Assembly: GCA_001936135.1 (NCBI GenBank) | Contig: CP012815.1 | Location: 248,001 to 312,000 of the forward strand | DNA: 64,000 nt | Direction: 5' to 3' | Source of the DNA: Saccharomycopsis fibuligera x Saccharomycopsis cf. fibuligera | Lineage: Eukaryota > Ascomycota > Saccharomycetes > Ascoideales > Saccharomycopsidaceae | Shown here: positions 47,814 to 58,100 of the stretch, one piece after another | Layout of the letters: each line of letters begins with the position of its first letter | How positions within the stretch are numbered: position 1 is the stretch's first letter | The notes under the pieces: generated by a model | What the model was told of the DNA's origin: nothing | What the model saw: only the letters and a program-made list of their open reading frames with translations | Databases searched by the model: none | Program-made: the position numbers and the translations under genes

Positions 47814-49841
47814 ATGTCATTACGGCAGGATACCAACACCCCAAACTTAAACACAGAAAACCGGTATACAGCTGATAGTGCTGCTCCAAAAACAACTCAT
47901 AGCATTGTTCATAGAAACAAATTGATAACAGTCTCTACATTGGCAAGCGCAAAACGCATCATTGCTTATTTATTGCTTATTATATCTGTATCTACTGCTT
48001 CTTACTACTATACTTACTCCTTGTGGCAACAACAACCACAACCATCACCAATGTCTTTATCCAGTACCGCTGGTAAGCCTGCCGCTCTCGTGGTAGGCAC
48101 AGGCTTAGCCGGCTTAACTGCCACCTATGAACTTCTTTTCAAACATCATCGTTCAGTAGTACTTTTTGAGAAAACCGATAAACTTGGTGGAAACTCTATC
48201 AAAGCCAGTTCGGGGATAAATGGTGCCAATACACCGCAGCAAAGAAAAGTGCTTTTGGAGAATTTCCAAAATGCGAACAAACAAGGGAAGTTTGATAGTA
48301 ACGAAGTTGTTTTTGATTCTCCAGAATTATTCGTTAATGATACGGTTAAGTCAGCTACTGAAGGTATCTTGGTTAGTCCCGACAAAGCTTATTTGTCACA
48401 ATATAACCAGATACCATCAGTACAAAATAACTTCTATCAACCCAAAATGGTGTCTAAGTTAGCATCAAACTCACAAGGAGCTATAGACTGGCTAACCAAT
48501 GATATTGGATTATCATTGAACAAAGTTAGTCAGCTAGGTGGCCATTCCATTGCGAGAACTCATCGCGGTGAAAAATTGCCTCCAGGATTTGAAATCATTT
48601 CTGCAATCAGTAAAAAGTTGCAAACTTACATCGATACAGCTGCTAATGGCCAAGAGGACGGACCAACGTTAACGATATTGAAGAACACAAAAGTGTTGAA
48701 ATTGTTAAAAGAAAATGATAAAGTTGTTGGTCTTTCTTACAAGAGTGTTGGTGAAGGCGCTGATGTCGATGCAAGCAGCAACAGTGACAACAACGCACAG
48801 GAAATATACGGTCCAGTAATTTTAGCTACCGGGGGATTTGCGGCTGATTTCACTTCATCATCATCAAAACTGTCCTTACTTGCCAAGTATCGTCCAGATC
48901 TACTTAACTTACCATCCACCAATGGCCAACAAACCACCGGAGATGGTCATAAACTTGCAATTGCTGCTGGAGCACATTTGCGCAATATGGAACAAGTACA
49001 AATTCATCCAACTGGATTCGTCAACCTAAATGATCCAAAGAATAAATGGAAGTTTTTAGCTGGGGAGGCTCTTAGGGGTACTGGAGGAGTTTTGGTAGGA
49101 ATTGATGATGGAAAAAGATTTGTTAATGAGTTGTTGGGAAGGGATAAAGTGACAACTGCAATTTTTGGAAACACAAAAGACGAGCCAAGAGTTGACGATG
49201 TCAAGCCTGCAAATAATGGCAAAGCTGGTAGCCCACTATCAACGGTAGAGAACTCGAAGTATGCATTGCTTGTGCTCGGTGAGGCCAGCTACAAGGAAAT
49301 GAAAATGAACATTGATTTTTATATAAAACAAGGGCTTCTTCGGAAACAGACACTTGCTGAGCTTTCTGAAACTGTTTTGAAGTTCAAGGAGTCAATTAAT
49401 GGAATAAAGTACGATGATAGTACAAATAGCATAGCCGCTAATCTTTACGATCAGCTTAAGTTGGTAAACAGTTATGTTGAAGGGGCCGCCCAAGATCCGT
49501 ATGGTCGTACAGTATGGGCTAAAGAGCCATTCCTACTAAACAAGGAAAACAAGGCACAGTCGGTAGTCTACTGGGGAATAACCACACCCGTTATTCATTT
49601 CACTATGGGTGGAGTGGAAATTGACGAAAATGCAAGAGTCATTGCTGAAAACGTGGACGACTCTATTGAAGTTGAAGTTAACGGCGGAGGAGAAAATCGA
49701 CGCTATGTTGAAAACTTGTATGCGGCTGGTGAAGTTACGTGGGGTGTACATGGAAGAAATAGGCTTGGTGGGTCTAGTTTGTTGGAATGCGTGGTGTTTG
49801 GCAAGATCGCTGCTGAGTCGTTGAATGCGTATTGGCGGTGA
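47814..49841 (+). CDS. OSM1: FAD-dependent fumarate reductase (Osm1/Frd1-like)
   Basis: 675 aa flavoprotein reducing fumarate to succinate to reoxidise FADH2 under low oxygen (known yeast role). The N terminus has a single hydrophobic anchor or signal (about residues 48-68, IAYLLLIISVSTASYYYTYS). The FAD Rossmann motif AALVVGTGLAGLTATYELL starts at about residue 90, followed by VVLFEKTDKLGGNSIKASSG. Substrate-domain markers are HRGEKLPPGFEI, a QIHPTGF active-site loop and GEALRGTGGVLV. The C-terminal FAD cap motif is VHGRNRLGGSSLLECVVFGK. The length exceeds S. cerevisiae Osm1 because of the N-terminal extension. Cellular site (ER versus mitochondrion) is not decided by the sequence. Confidence 0.93.
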   Translation: MSLRQDTNTPNLNTENRYTADSAAPKTTHSIVHRNKLITVSTLASAKRIIAYLLLIISVSTASYYYTYSLWQQQPQPSPMSLSSTAGKPAALVVGTGLAGLTATYELLFKHHRSVVLFEKTDKLGGNSIKASSGINGANTPQQRKVLLENFQNANKQGKFDSNEVVFDSPELFVNDTVKSATEGILVSPDKAYLSQYNQIPSVQNNFYQPKMVSKLASNSQGAIDWLTNDIGLSLNKVSQLGGHSIARTHRGEKLPPGFEIISAISKKLQTYIDTAANGQEDGPTLTILKNTKVLKLLKENDKVVGLSYKSVGEGADVDASSNSDNNAQEIYGPVILATGGFAADFTSSSSKLSLLAKYRPDLLNLPSTNGQQTTGDGHKLAIAAGAHLRNMEQVQIHPTGFVNLNDPKNKWKFLAGEALRGTGGVLVGIDDGKRFVNELLGRDKVTTAIFGNTKDEPRVDDVKPANNGKAGSPLSTVENSKYALLVLGEASYKEMKMNIDFYIKQGLLRKQTLAELSETVLKFKESINGIKYDDSTNSIAANLYDQLKLVNSYVEGAAQDPYGRTVWAKEPFLLNKENKAQSVVYWGITTPVIHFTMGGVEIDENARVIAENVDDSIEVEVNGGGENRRYVENLYAAGEVTWGVHGRNRLGGSSLLECVVFGKIAAESLNAYWR

Positions 49842-50302
49842 TTCTTGTCTTGTCGACTGTTTTAGGTTTTTCTTTGAATTGGAACTATTTTTTGTTTATA
49901 AAGATTTTCTTCATTTACAGTGTGTCAAGAAAATTTAATCGACAATTAATCTCAAATCGTGTATATTTTTTTCGACACGATCAAATAGACTCATTTATGT
50001 GTCCTTTGAATAGGTAGTTGCTATTTGAATGTAAAAAAAAAAAAAAAAATAGAAAAATTACTTGACTCATTCTAATTAGTGTGGAAGTTTGATATATAAA
50101 GCACATATATAATTTTCTTATCCGTCTCTATAAATCTAGCTCCAGTATTTACCTTTTAGGAAAAACTGAAACTGAAACTTTATCGTCTCTTATAAACTGA
50201 ATTTGAGCAAGACGCTGTAGTATGGACCGTTTCCGACTATTTGTAATTAGCAAAAGTGTTAGAGTTTTTGGATTTTTTTAAGCGAGGGTGGATGATGCGT
50301 TC
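49842..50302. other. Convergent intergenic region OSM1-YVC1
   Basis: 460 bp, AT-rich, with an A tract at about 50032-50049. No gene. Confidence 0.5.
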
Positions 50303-52594
50303 TCATGCGTGGGCAGAAGGACCCGATACAGTGGCCCGTGCAGTACAAGATATTTTCTTATCAAGTTCTTCGTGGTCAAGGCGTAACTTTTGAACATCTG
50401 CTTTGAGATTTTCATTCTCTTTAAGCAATGAATCATTATCTTTCGCTACTTTTTCAAGATATGGAAGCAAGGTTTCAAGCTGTGTGCCCAAGCTTGCCAC
50501 ATCCTCTTCAATTTTCTTTGATACTGGTGCAGGTGCGGCGGAGGGTGCTAGTTTCTTGTCACTACTAACTTTAACTTTTGACGTGGAGTCACCACCAATG
50601 ATCAACGTTTTAAACTCAGGATCATTTAGGTACTTGTTAAACACGTTTAAGTTGACTAAAAACTCCGGGTCCTGTCTCTCTGCCAACCGCTGCAATCTCA
50701 ATCCTTGTCTAATAATAGTTTCATTATAATCTTCATCATTTAAACAATTCCCAGCACTACTTAAAGCAGCCACTTCTCCAGTACAATCATAATATTCGTT
50801 ATCATTGGTATAAGCATCAAATTGATTTGCACATTCCTTGAACCCATCTGTTAAGTCCCATGGCAAGTCACTTTCGTTACTGTCATCACTGAGTCCTTTG
50901 GCACGATTATACTGAATTCGTCTAGCTTGTTTTAACTCAATAATAGAAATAAGAAGCAAAAATGGAGAATAGATAACTTGCATGACATAAAAATTCACCA
51001 AATTGACATCTTGTTGAGAAAGCAACACATGTTGCAGATTTTGTAATGGCCATAGCAAAATAATAAGCACCAACTCGATAAGGTTCAAAGGTGGAATGTA
51101 AACATGCTCATCCGGAGCTCTGATGTACCGCAAAACTTTGCTGGTGAATAAAGCTGCATATTCTTTACTAGATTGACCCACTGTCTCTTTGTAACTGTTG
51201 TTGTACAACGCACTTAGAATCTTCATGAGCATAACATTGATCAAGAATCGAAACACATAGTATAAATAAACCGAATAAGGAGGAGTCAAGTTATCAAAGA
51301 CAGGGAATTGGGCACCCGCAATAATGGATTTAGTCATGGCGTGAAAAATCTTGCTGAACATATCTACTTCACCATCACTAGTATCAAGCCCCATGAATCC
51401 TTGAAGGAAACCAAGAACAATGATGGAAAGAAGGACAAAAAATAAGAGAGACTCTTTCATCATTTTAGCAATAACCACAATTATCACGCCAATAAATTCA
51501 AAACAGTCCAAGAAGAAAAGAAGCCTTGTCCACATAAATGGGGCCACGCAACTGAGGATCTTGAATGCTGTTATTTCATTAATGCTAATTATGGGAAAGC
51601 TGTTTTCATCTTGGAGAACTTTTGCAGGAAGTAAGACTCTAACAATAAAAGCAATGGATATGAATCCGTACATAGTATCATTAAAATAGTTCCAAAATCT
51701 CAAATATGAAAACCCAACATAGTACAACTTAATAACCTCATCGCCCAAGAAGCCAAAACTAATAACATAGAACGCCACTTCCCATGGTAAATATGCTGCT
51801 TTGTCCTCACAGTTGATTATTACTGTAAATATGATCAAATAAATGACTGAGACAAAAATTTCAAAAAAATTTTGATACCTTGGGGACTTAAGCCTGTTTG
51901 GATTGAAATGATTCATGAAGCGCAAACTGCTATAATTGGTATCAATCTCGTAATAATTCCCATCATCTTCAGATTGCACAATCCAACCACGCCACAAGTA
52001 CTTGATGCATTTTTGAAACCCACTAGCAGTTATTATCGGAATTGAATGCAAATCGGCAGCTACTTCGAGAGCATTCCTCGGAATTTGGTCAACGTTGTTT
52101 AAATTAATAGTAAATTTTGTACAAAGAACGTTAATAAATAAGTAATTTTCATGCTTTTTGATGGCCTTTTTGTCATCCAGGGAAACAAAGTGATTAATGA
52201 TGTGTCTTGCTAACAATTCAGTAAAACTTTTACGGGACATATTAACATCGTAACTGTTAAGATCAATCAGCATAAGCTTATTGTACCAATTGACAACCAC
52301 TAAAAGGCAAAAAATTATGGCTGATCGGTATTTGTAGGACGAAGTACCTGGCTCACCATTACCTTTGCCCCCACAAGCGTCGAGAGCAAGCTGGATAGTA
52401 GTTTTTGATTTAGCTAGTTTGTTAAGATCACTGGTGGTCTTTTTAAAAGTGATGATGTTATCAATGATCTTTTTCAAATTGAGGCAGATTCGTAATGTTT
52501 GGCGACCGTTGGGCTTGGGTAATGCCGATTTCACATCTATGAGGAGGCCATCTTCCGATGTGGGCAATATTTGCAGATTTGATTCGTCCAGCAT
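50303..52594 (-). CDS. YVC1: Vacuolar TRP-type cation channel Yvc1
   Basis: 763 aa. Yvc1/TRPY1 releases Ca2+ from the vacuole on hyperosmotic or mechanical stimuli (known role). The N-terminal cytoplasmic domain (about 1-240) is followed by about six hydrophobic segments between residues 245 and 470, including FVSVIYLIIFTVIINCE, FVLLSIIVLGFLQGFMGLD and the pore-side segment SIIAGAQFPVFDNLTPPYSV before the last TM (VFRFLINVMLMKILSALYNN). That segment and the following SALYNNSYKETVGQSSKEYAAL are characteristic of fungal TRPY channels. The C-terminal tail has acidic patches and ends in a coiled coil (LETLLPYLEKVAKDNDSLLK...). ATG at 52594. Slightly longer than S. cerevisiae Yvc1. Confidence 0.94.
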   Translation of the reverse strand: MLDESNLQILPTSEDGLLIDVKSALPKPNGRQTLRICLNLKKIIDNIITFKKTTSDLNKLAKSKTTIQLALDACGGKGNGEPGTSSYKYRSAIIFCLLVVVNWYNKLMLIDLNSYDVNMSRKSFTELLARHIINHFVSLDDKKAIKKHENYLFINVLCTKFTINLNNVDQIPRNALEVAADLHSIPIITASGFQKCIKYLWRGWIVQSEDDGNYYEIDTNYSSLRFMNHFNPNRLKSPRYQNFFEIFVSVIYLIIFTVIINCEDKAAYLPWEVAFYVISFGFLGDEVIKLYYVGFSYLRFWNYFNDTMYGFISIAFIVRVLLPAKVLQDENSFPIISINEITAFKILSCVAPFMWTRLLFFLDCFEFIGVIIVVIAKMMKESLLFFVLLSIIVLGFLQGFMGLDTSDGEVDMFSKIFHAMTKSIIAGAQFPVFDNLTPPYSVYLYYVFRFLINVMLMKILSALYNNSYKETVGQSSKEYAALFTSKVLRYIRAPDEHVYIPPLNLIELVLIILLWPLQNLQHVLLSQQDVNLVNFYVMQVIYSPFLLLISIIELKQARRIQYNRAKGLSDDSNESDLPWDLTDGFKECANQFDAYTNDNEYYDCTGEVAALSSAGNCLNDEDYNETIIRQGLRLQRLAERQDPEFLVNLNVFNKYLNDPEFKTLIIGGDSTSKVKVSSDKKLAPSAAPAPVSKKIEEDVASLGTQLETLLPYLEKVAKDNDSLLKENENLKADVQKLRLDHEELDKKISCTARATVSGPSAHA

Positions 52595-53273
52595 GAGAAG
52601 TTTAAACTGTGGAAATGAGCTTAAGTTTAACTGGAGTCTGAAGTAATGAACCGCTATCTGAATATATGTTCAGAAGCTATGTTATGCTGACAGGTGTTGT
52701 AAACGCACACTGATCCAAAGTATTATTGAGATACCAATTTAAATGATTAAATATCACAGTAATCAAAGCGAAAGGTAAACTATAAGTAACAAAAAGCACT
52801 ATCATAGTGCAAAGTAATGGCAAATTTGCGATACTAGGCTAGTGCTGCTATTGTATATCGCCAACTTGGGGTGAGTGAGTTATGGTTTAACTCAGCCTAA
52901 TTTCATCTTGAAGATACGACGATCATTAAATGTTTTAGATTTATTAGTCGTGTCGCGCTGCAAATCAAACATTGTTGACAAAAGGAAAACACTCTGATCG
53001 GAATTACACAATACTAAATTTTATAAAACTCAACCTTTGTAATGGCAGTATATATGATTACTTGTTTTTAGAGCCGTGTTGTGTTCTTACTATGAAGATA
53101 TATATCTTTGTCTATACTACTCAACTTTATCGGGATTTCAACAATTACCGAGCCACCGCCACGGATCAAAAACAAAATGTGCCACGTAGCTGATGGACGC
53201 ATTCTTAACGATTGTAGTGCTTTACTATAAAAACGGAAAATAGAAGATTTCTAAACTAGTTGCGCTCGCTACT
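52595..53273. other. Intergenic region upstream of YVC1
   Basis: 679 bp; a short 73-codon frame at 52972-53193 has no recognisable feature. No gene is called. Confidence 0.45.
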
Positions 53274-54608
53274 TTACTTTATTATCTGGAGTGAGTAGTC
53301 GTTATCGTATACCTTGATGGGCATACCGTTCACTTTAGGCTCGCTTTTCTTCCTCTCTGTTTGTTCCTTACCTGGAAGGGTATCGTTCAAATAAATCAAT
53401 TCAGCAGATTCCATTAAATTGCTTTCTTGCTCTTTCTCATGCTCCCCTTCGTCATTTTCAGCGTTCAGCAAACTTTCTTCATCCATAAACATTGGAAAAG
53501 CCCCTTCTTTGATAAGCTTAAGCAACTTGAATTGCCACTTAGATACTGGATACTTATGCCAATTTACACTTGCAATATCGACATTGCTGACAAATTTCAC
53601 TAAATTCACAAGCACCAATGCAATCAATGCACTTTGAAATTTTTTAAAGATTTTTGTATTTTTATTCGTCGAAGGCAGTTTACTTTCTCTGATAACAGAC
53701 AGTAGCTTTTGGTACATGTGAGAAATTATTGCCCTTAATGAGTAGTCAACAACAGCTCTTGGATAAAAACTCGAGTTGTTAATAGCAAAATTAGTAATAA
53801 ATGCAACCAGAACTAATGAGATTGCTGTTCGTCTGCCATTATTATCTTTGCTCCATAGCAATTTCTCTTTCAATTGGCTAAATTTAATCTTTTCTAATAA
53901 GTTTACAGCACTCGCCATGCTGAAAATAAGCTGTAAGAGACCCCTATGCATTGTCAACAGCATGACAGCAACGGGAACAACTGCGGCTGCTTTTGTAACC
54001 TCCCAATTATTTTGCAAAATTTGCGGTAGTAGGAGCTGTTTTACTCTAGCTACTTTGCCACTATTTTGGAGGTAAAATTGCTGAAGCTTTTTTGAACTCT
54101 TAGCAAAACCTTGACTAAATTTGGCTGAGTTTAAATATAACATTCCCGAGACAATAAGATTCCTGGTCACATTAAGCAACATATTGTTAGTCTGTTTGTT
54201 AAATAGAATCACAGCTGAGTTGGAAAACTGGAAGCTATGCACTTTAGTGATCCAAAGCAAGAGGTATGGAATAGCATAGTCCAAGTATCTGATGTACTTA
54301 TCAGGATAGATGAAATATAATGTATTATAAATGACACTGAAGAGTGATATGTAGTTTACTGTGTTGCTTCTTGTGAGGCGACGCCGTATGCCAGGGAGTT
54401 CTTTTCTTTGATCTTTTGATTGTTCTTGGTTTTTATTCTTGTTTCCGTATATGGCTGTGATTGTTTTTTTGAGTATAAATATGGTATTAGCGATGAGCCT
54501 TGTCACGTATGGATTGGCATTGAGGATAACGGCAACGCAGGAAAGAAGTCGGAGATTTGCCACGACCTTGCAAACCTTTCTGTTCTTTGTGACAGTAGTA
54601 AAGCTCAT
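53274..54608 (-). CDS. Unrecognised multi-pass membrane protein
   Basis: 444 aa from ATG at 54608 (MSFTTVTKNRKVCKVVANLR). About six or seven hydrophobic segments: near 22-48, 86-103, 109-122, 215-235, 266-280 and 325-340. Between them are strongly basic loops (KNKNQEQSKDQRKELPGIRR; KSSKKLQQFYLQ). The last 80 residues are acidic and hydrophilic with EEGEH/KEQE-type runs and a KKSEPK patch. No signal peptide or family motif is clear. The codon usage and long clean frame support a real gene. An organelle membrane protein is likely, but no function is assigned. Confidence 0.75.
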   Translation of the reverse strand: MSFTTVTKNRKVCKVVANLRLLSCVAVILNANPYVTRLIANTIFILKKTITAIYGNKNKNQEQSKDQRKELPGIRRRLTRSNTVNYISLFSVIYNTLYFIYPDKYIRYLDYAIPYLLLWITKVHSFQFSNSAVILFNKQTNNMLLNVTRNLIVSGMLYLNSAKFSQGFAKSSKKLQQFYLQNSGKVARVKQLLLPQILQNNWEVTKAAAVVPVAVMLLTMHRGLLQLIFSMASAVNLLEKIKFSQLKEKLLWSKDNNGRRTAISLVLVAFITNFAINNSSFYPRAVVDYSLRAIISHMYQKLLSVIRESKLPSTNKNTKIFKKFQSALIALVLVNLVKFVSNVDIASVNWHKYPVSKWQFKLLKLIKEGAFPMFMDEESLLNAENDEGEHEKEQESNLMESAELIYLNDTLPGKEQTERKKSEPKVNGMPIKVYDNDYSLQIIK

Positions 54609-55115
54609 TGTTTACAGATCTAACCTCACTATAGAAAGCGCATTCTTGTTGTGTGAACAGAATCTTGGTTTTTGTAGATAGACTTAATTACAACTTATAT
54701 ACTTCGACCCGGTTAAAGGACCTTCGCTTTCTCCGCTGTGAAAGAACTACCCAAAATGGTCACATCCAGACACCCACCCAAACACCAGCTTCACCTCAAA
54801 TATACAATACTACGATGTTACACTGCAAACAACATCTCTGCAGACAATTTCGTGAACGTAAATGTGAATTTTATTTCCCTAGCTATCATAACTAATTGCA
54901 AATAGAAGAGAAGGACTAATTATAGAGTTTGAGGAAGACATCATACAAATACAGAAGTCCTCCAAGAACAGCAAAAAAAGGATTATAAAAATCTGTAATG
55001 CTGAGTGGCATAAAAGCGAAGTAAAACGGAGCCTGGAAAAAAAGGAAAAAGAAAGAGAAAAGATGAATCAATAGTTTGACCTTAAGTACAGTAACAAGAA
55101 ACAACATCAATATTA
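54609..55115. other. Intergenic region between the membrane-protein gene and SEC3
   Basis: 507 bp on the 3' side of SEC3 and 5' side of the membrane protein. An 80-codon plus-strand frame at 54653-54895 has no supporting feature. No gene. Confidence 0.45.
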
Positions 55116-58100
55116 TTATATTCCGGCACTCTCAGCAACATTATTAAACATCTGCACCAAGCTGTTCCGGTTGACTTCGAACTCCACTTCCCTGTAATAT
55201 CTTGCACTAATCCCTTCTAATCTTTTATACAACAACACATATTCGTTTTCCACTTGTTTCCAAATTTTATGCACCAACTTGTTTTTGATATTAGCAAGAC
55301 TCTTTTCGCTAATTTGCAACAAGAGCAATTCTTCCGCCTCATTACCACTGTTTCTACTATTATATTCAGCAAAATCACCATCAATTTTGCGAAAATTGGA
55401 CTTTATGTGCTGATTTACTTCATTCTTATTATAGTACGACATCAAGGCGCGGAAATTTTCCTTTGAATAGGTATTATTTTTAGTCGGATCAACGCTGACA
55501 TTTCTGGAAGAATTCTTGATGAAAGCTTCAATACCTTCAACAAAATCAATGAGCTTACCCAAACTATGTTGTATCAATGTTTCAATATAAATTCTCAGAC
55601 AATCTTTGTAGATTTTGTTGTATAAGGTGGTACGAAATTGGATCATGGTAATTAAGTCGCTTTTCTCAAATGAATCAATCAAGTAATTACTGTTAGCAAT
55701 CAAGTTAACACACTTGTTGATTCGTGCTTCTTCATTCGTAGCGTGACTGCCTCTGGATTTAGCGCTGGTGCTGTTTCTGATCTTGCGATTCTTCATAGTT
55801 GAAAGATTATTGTTAGGAATAATAGAGGCTAATGTGCTTTCAAATGAGTTCAAAATAAATTTGTTGTAATCATCATAGGTAGTATCCAAAATCAACCTGA
55901 TAGAATTATTTTCAATTTCCTGTCTAGATAAGCCAGAATGTTGTAATGTTCTTTCAACAAATTTTACTATTCTTGGATATGACTTAATGACAAACAACAC
56001 ATCAGTTTTCTTGTCAATAAGCAACGTTGAATTCAAATTGTTGGCAAAAATTTTTCCTTGGCTTTGGTTGAAATTATACCATGTATTCTTAAATCTGTTA
56101 GATATTTTTTTCAAGAAGCTTGAAATGATGTAATCGTTATTTTGCTTAGCCAAAGTTTGAATATTACTGTCAATAACTAGAATAATCACTGGCAAAAGTT
56201 GGGTATGAGAAGTAGCAAACTCGGCCAACACTTTGAAAGTTGAGATAATCTCATCACCGAAAATGTTTTCAATCAATGAGAGGAACTCATTATCCTCAGA
56301 ATCTTCAGAATGAGCTTGTTTGCTGATAAATTCTTCATCTTGTTTTTTTTTCAAGAATTGCATCACACGGTCACTTGGATTACTGAAAGTTTTCAAATAT
56401 TCATCTAAAGTGATTTCATCTAACGATGACAAGTGGAAAAATTCACTTATGAAATTTTGTTGCTGAATAATCAAATTTTGTAAAAGTTGAATAATTCCAT
56501 GCACTTGATGAAAGACGAGACCACTTAACCCAGAATCGAACAAATTAAAAACATTATTGCCACTAAGTTGCTTAGTTTCATCAAGAAGTAAATTGGCACG
56601 GTTGACTCTATAATCAAAACAGTATCTATAATGGAAATTGGTACTACTATTTCTGAAAGATCCAAACAACAGCCTCAAAATATTTTTGCCAACAGCTATG
56701 ACATTAGCAATCACTTCATGGAATGCTTTTCTCATGTAATATTGATACGCTTTCATTATTGAATAAAATCTCTCTTTAGCAATTTCCTTAGCGTATAATG
56801 TGAATGCACCATAAACAAGCAAATGGGAGAACCTCTTGTTTAAAGATGCAATCAATGAGTCAACGTTAAGCGGATTGGCTGAGGTACCATTGCCGCTAGT
56901 AATCTTGTCAAGTGCTTGTCTAGTTACCGCATCAATTTCCCTATAAAGGTTCTTGAATTCAGATACAAGTGCGTCTTCCACCCCCGTGAGAAAATTTTGA
57001 CTGTAACTTTCATAAACTCTGTTACGCTCGGTCAAGGCTCTCATGTTACCCAAATCGCTGTTGATTAAAGTTAAGGCGCTTTCATTATTGCTGTTTTTGC
57101 CATTATCGACGCCCCGAATAGTTTTCAAAGCAGAATACAAATTAGCAAGCACATTTTCAATAATGGTAATATCTTGTATACTTCTGCTAATTTTGTAAGT
57201 GCTCAACACTTTCAATTCTTCATTGCTTAAACTGACATTGCTAATGATATCTTTCAAATCGTTCCACAAATTTTTCTTGTTTGCGGTAGTCACCTGCAAA
57301 CCGGAGGATTGACTCTCAATGTAAGAAATTTCTTCATTAAAGCCATCCAACTCAACTTGAAAAAATGTAAGCATTGGATCAAGCTTTTCACATTGCTGAA
57401 TACTTTCTTCGATGTATTTGTCAATTTCGCCAAAATTGGAGGAAATGTTAATCAATGAATTGACTGATTCGTATTCGGTTTTCAACAAGGTTCTTACAAG
57501 CTTTTGTGAGATTTTCTTGGAATCATCTCTGCTATTCCATCCAATTTCTTCGAAAAGCTCTTCCAACGGTGTTGTATCGTTTTTCTTGGCACCCATAGAT
57601 TGTCGATTTTTTCCCTCAACCGCAGCAGTTTCTTCAATAATATTGTCATCAAATACCCCTTTACTTTCGATATCTCCAGCAAAACCTTGCTCAAGTGTCT
57701 TATCTTCTTGCCCTCCATTAGCACCAAAATCGCCGTCATTGTCATAATCATCGTCATTGATATCACGAGCCATGGAATCGTCAACGAATTCATCATGATC
57801 ATCATTCATGGTGATTACAGGCTTTGGCACCGCTGGTATCTTTGGTACACTGTTATTAGCGGCAGCCACATCTTGCAAGATACTATTACTACTCTTATTG
57901 AATTTAATGCTTGGTTTTTTGCTGATAGATCTTTGTTTGTAAATTTCATTCATTACCGCTGCGGCGTCATCAGTATTGCTATTATTATTATTGCTATAAG
58001 CAGCACTGATACTGTTCAATTCATTATCCTCATTATGTAACAGTTCAGGCTCGGTGTCCCTTCTAGAAAGTGAGTCTCTTTGCGAAGCGCTCTTGAATTC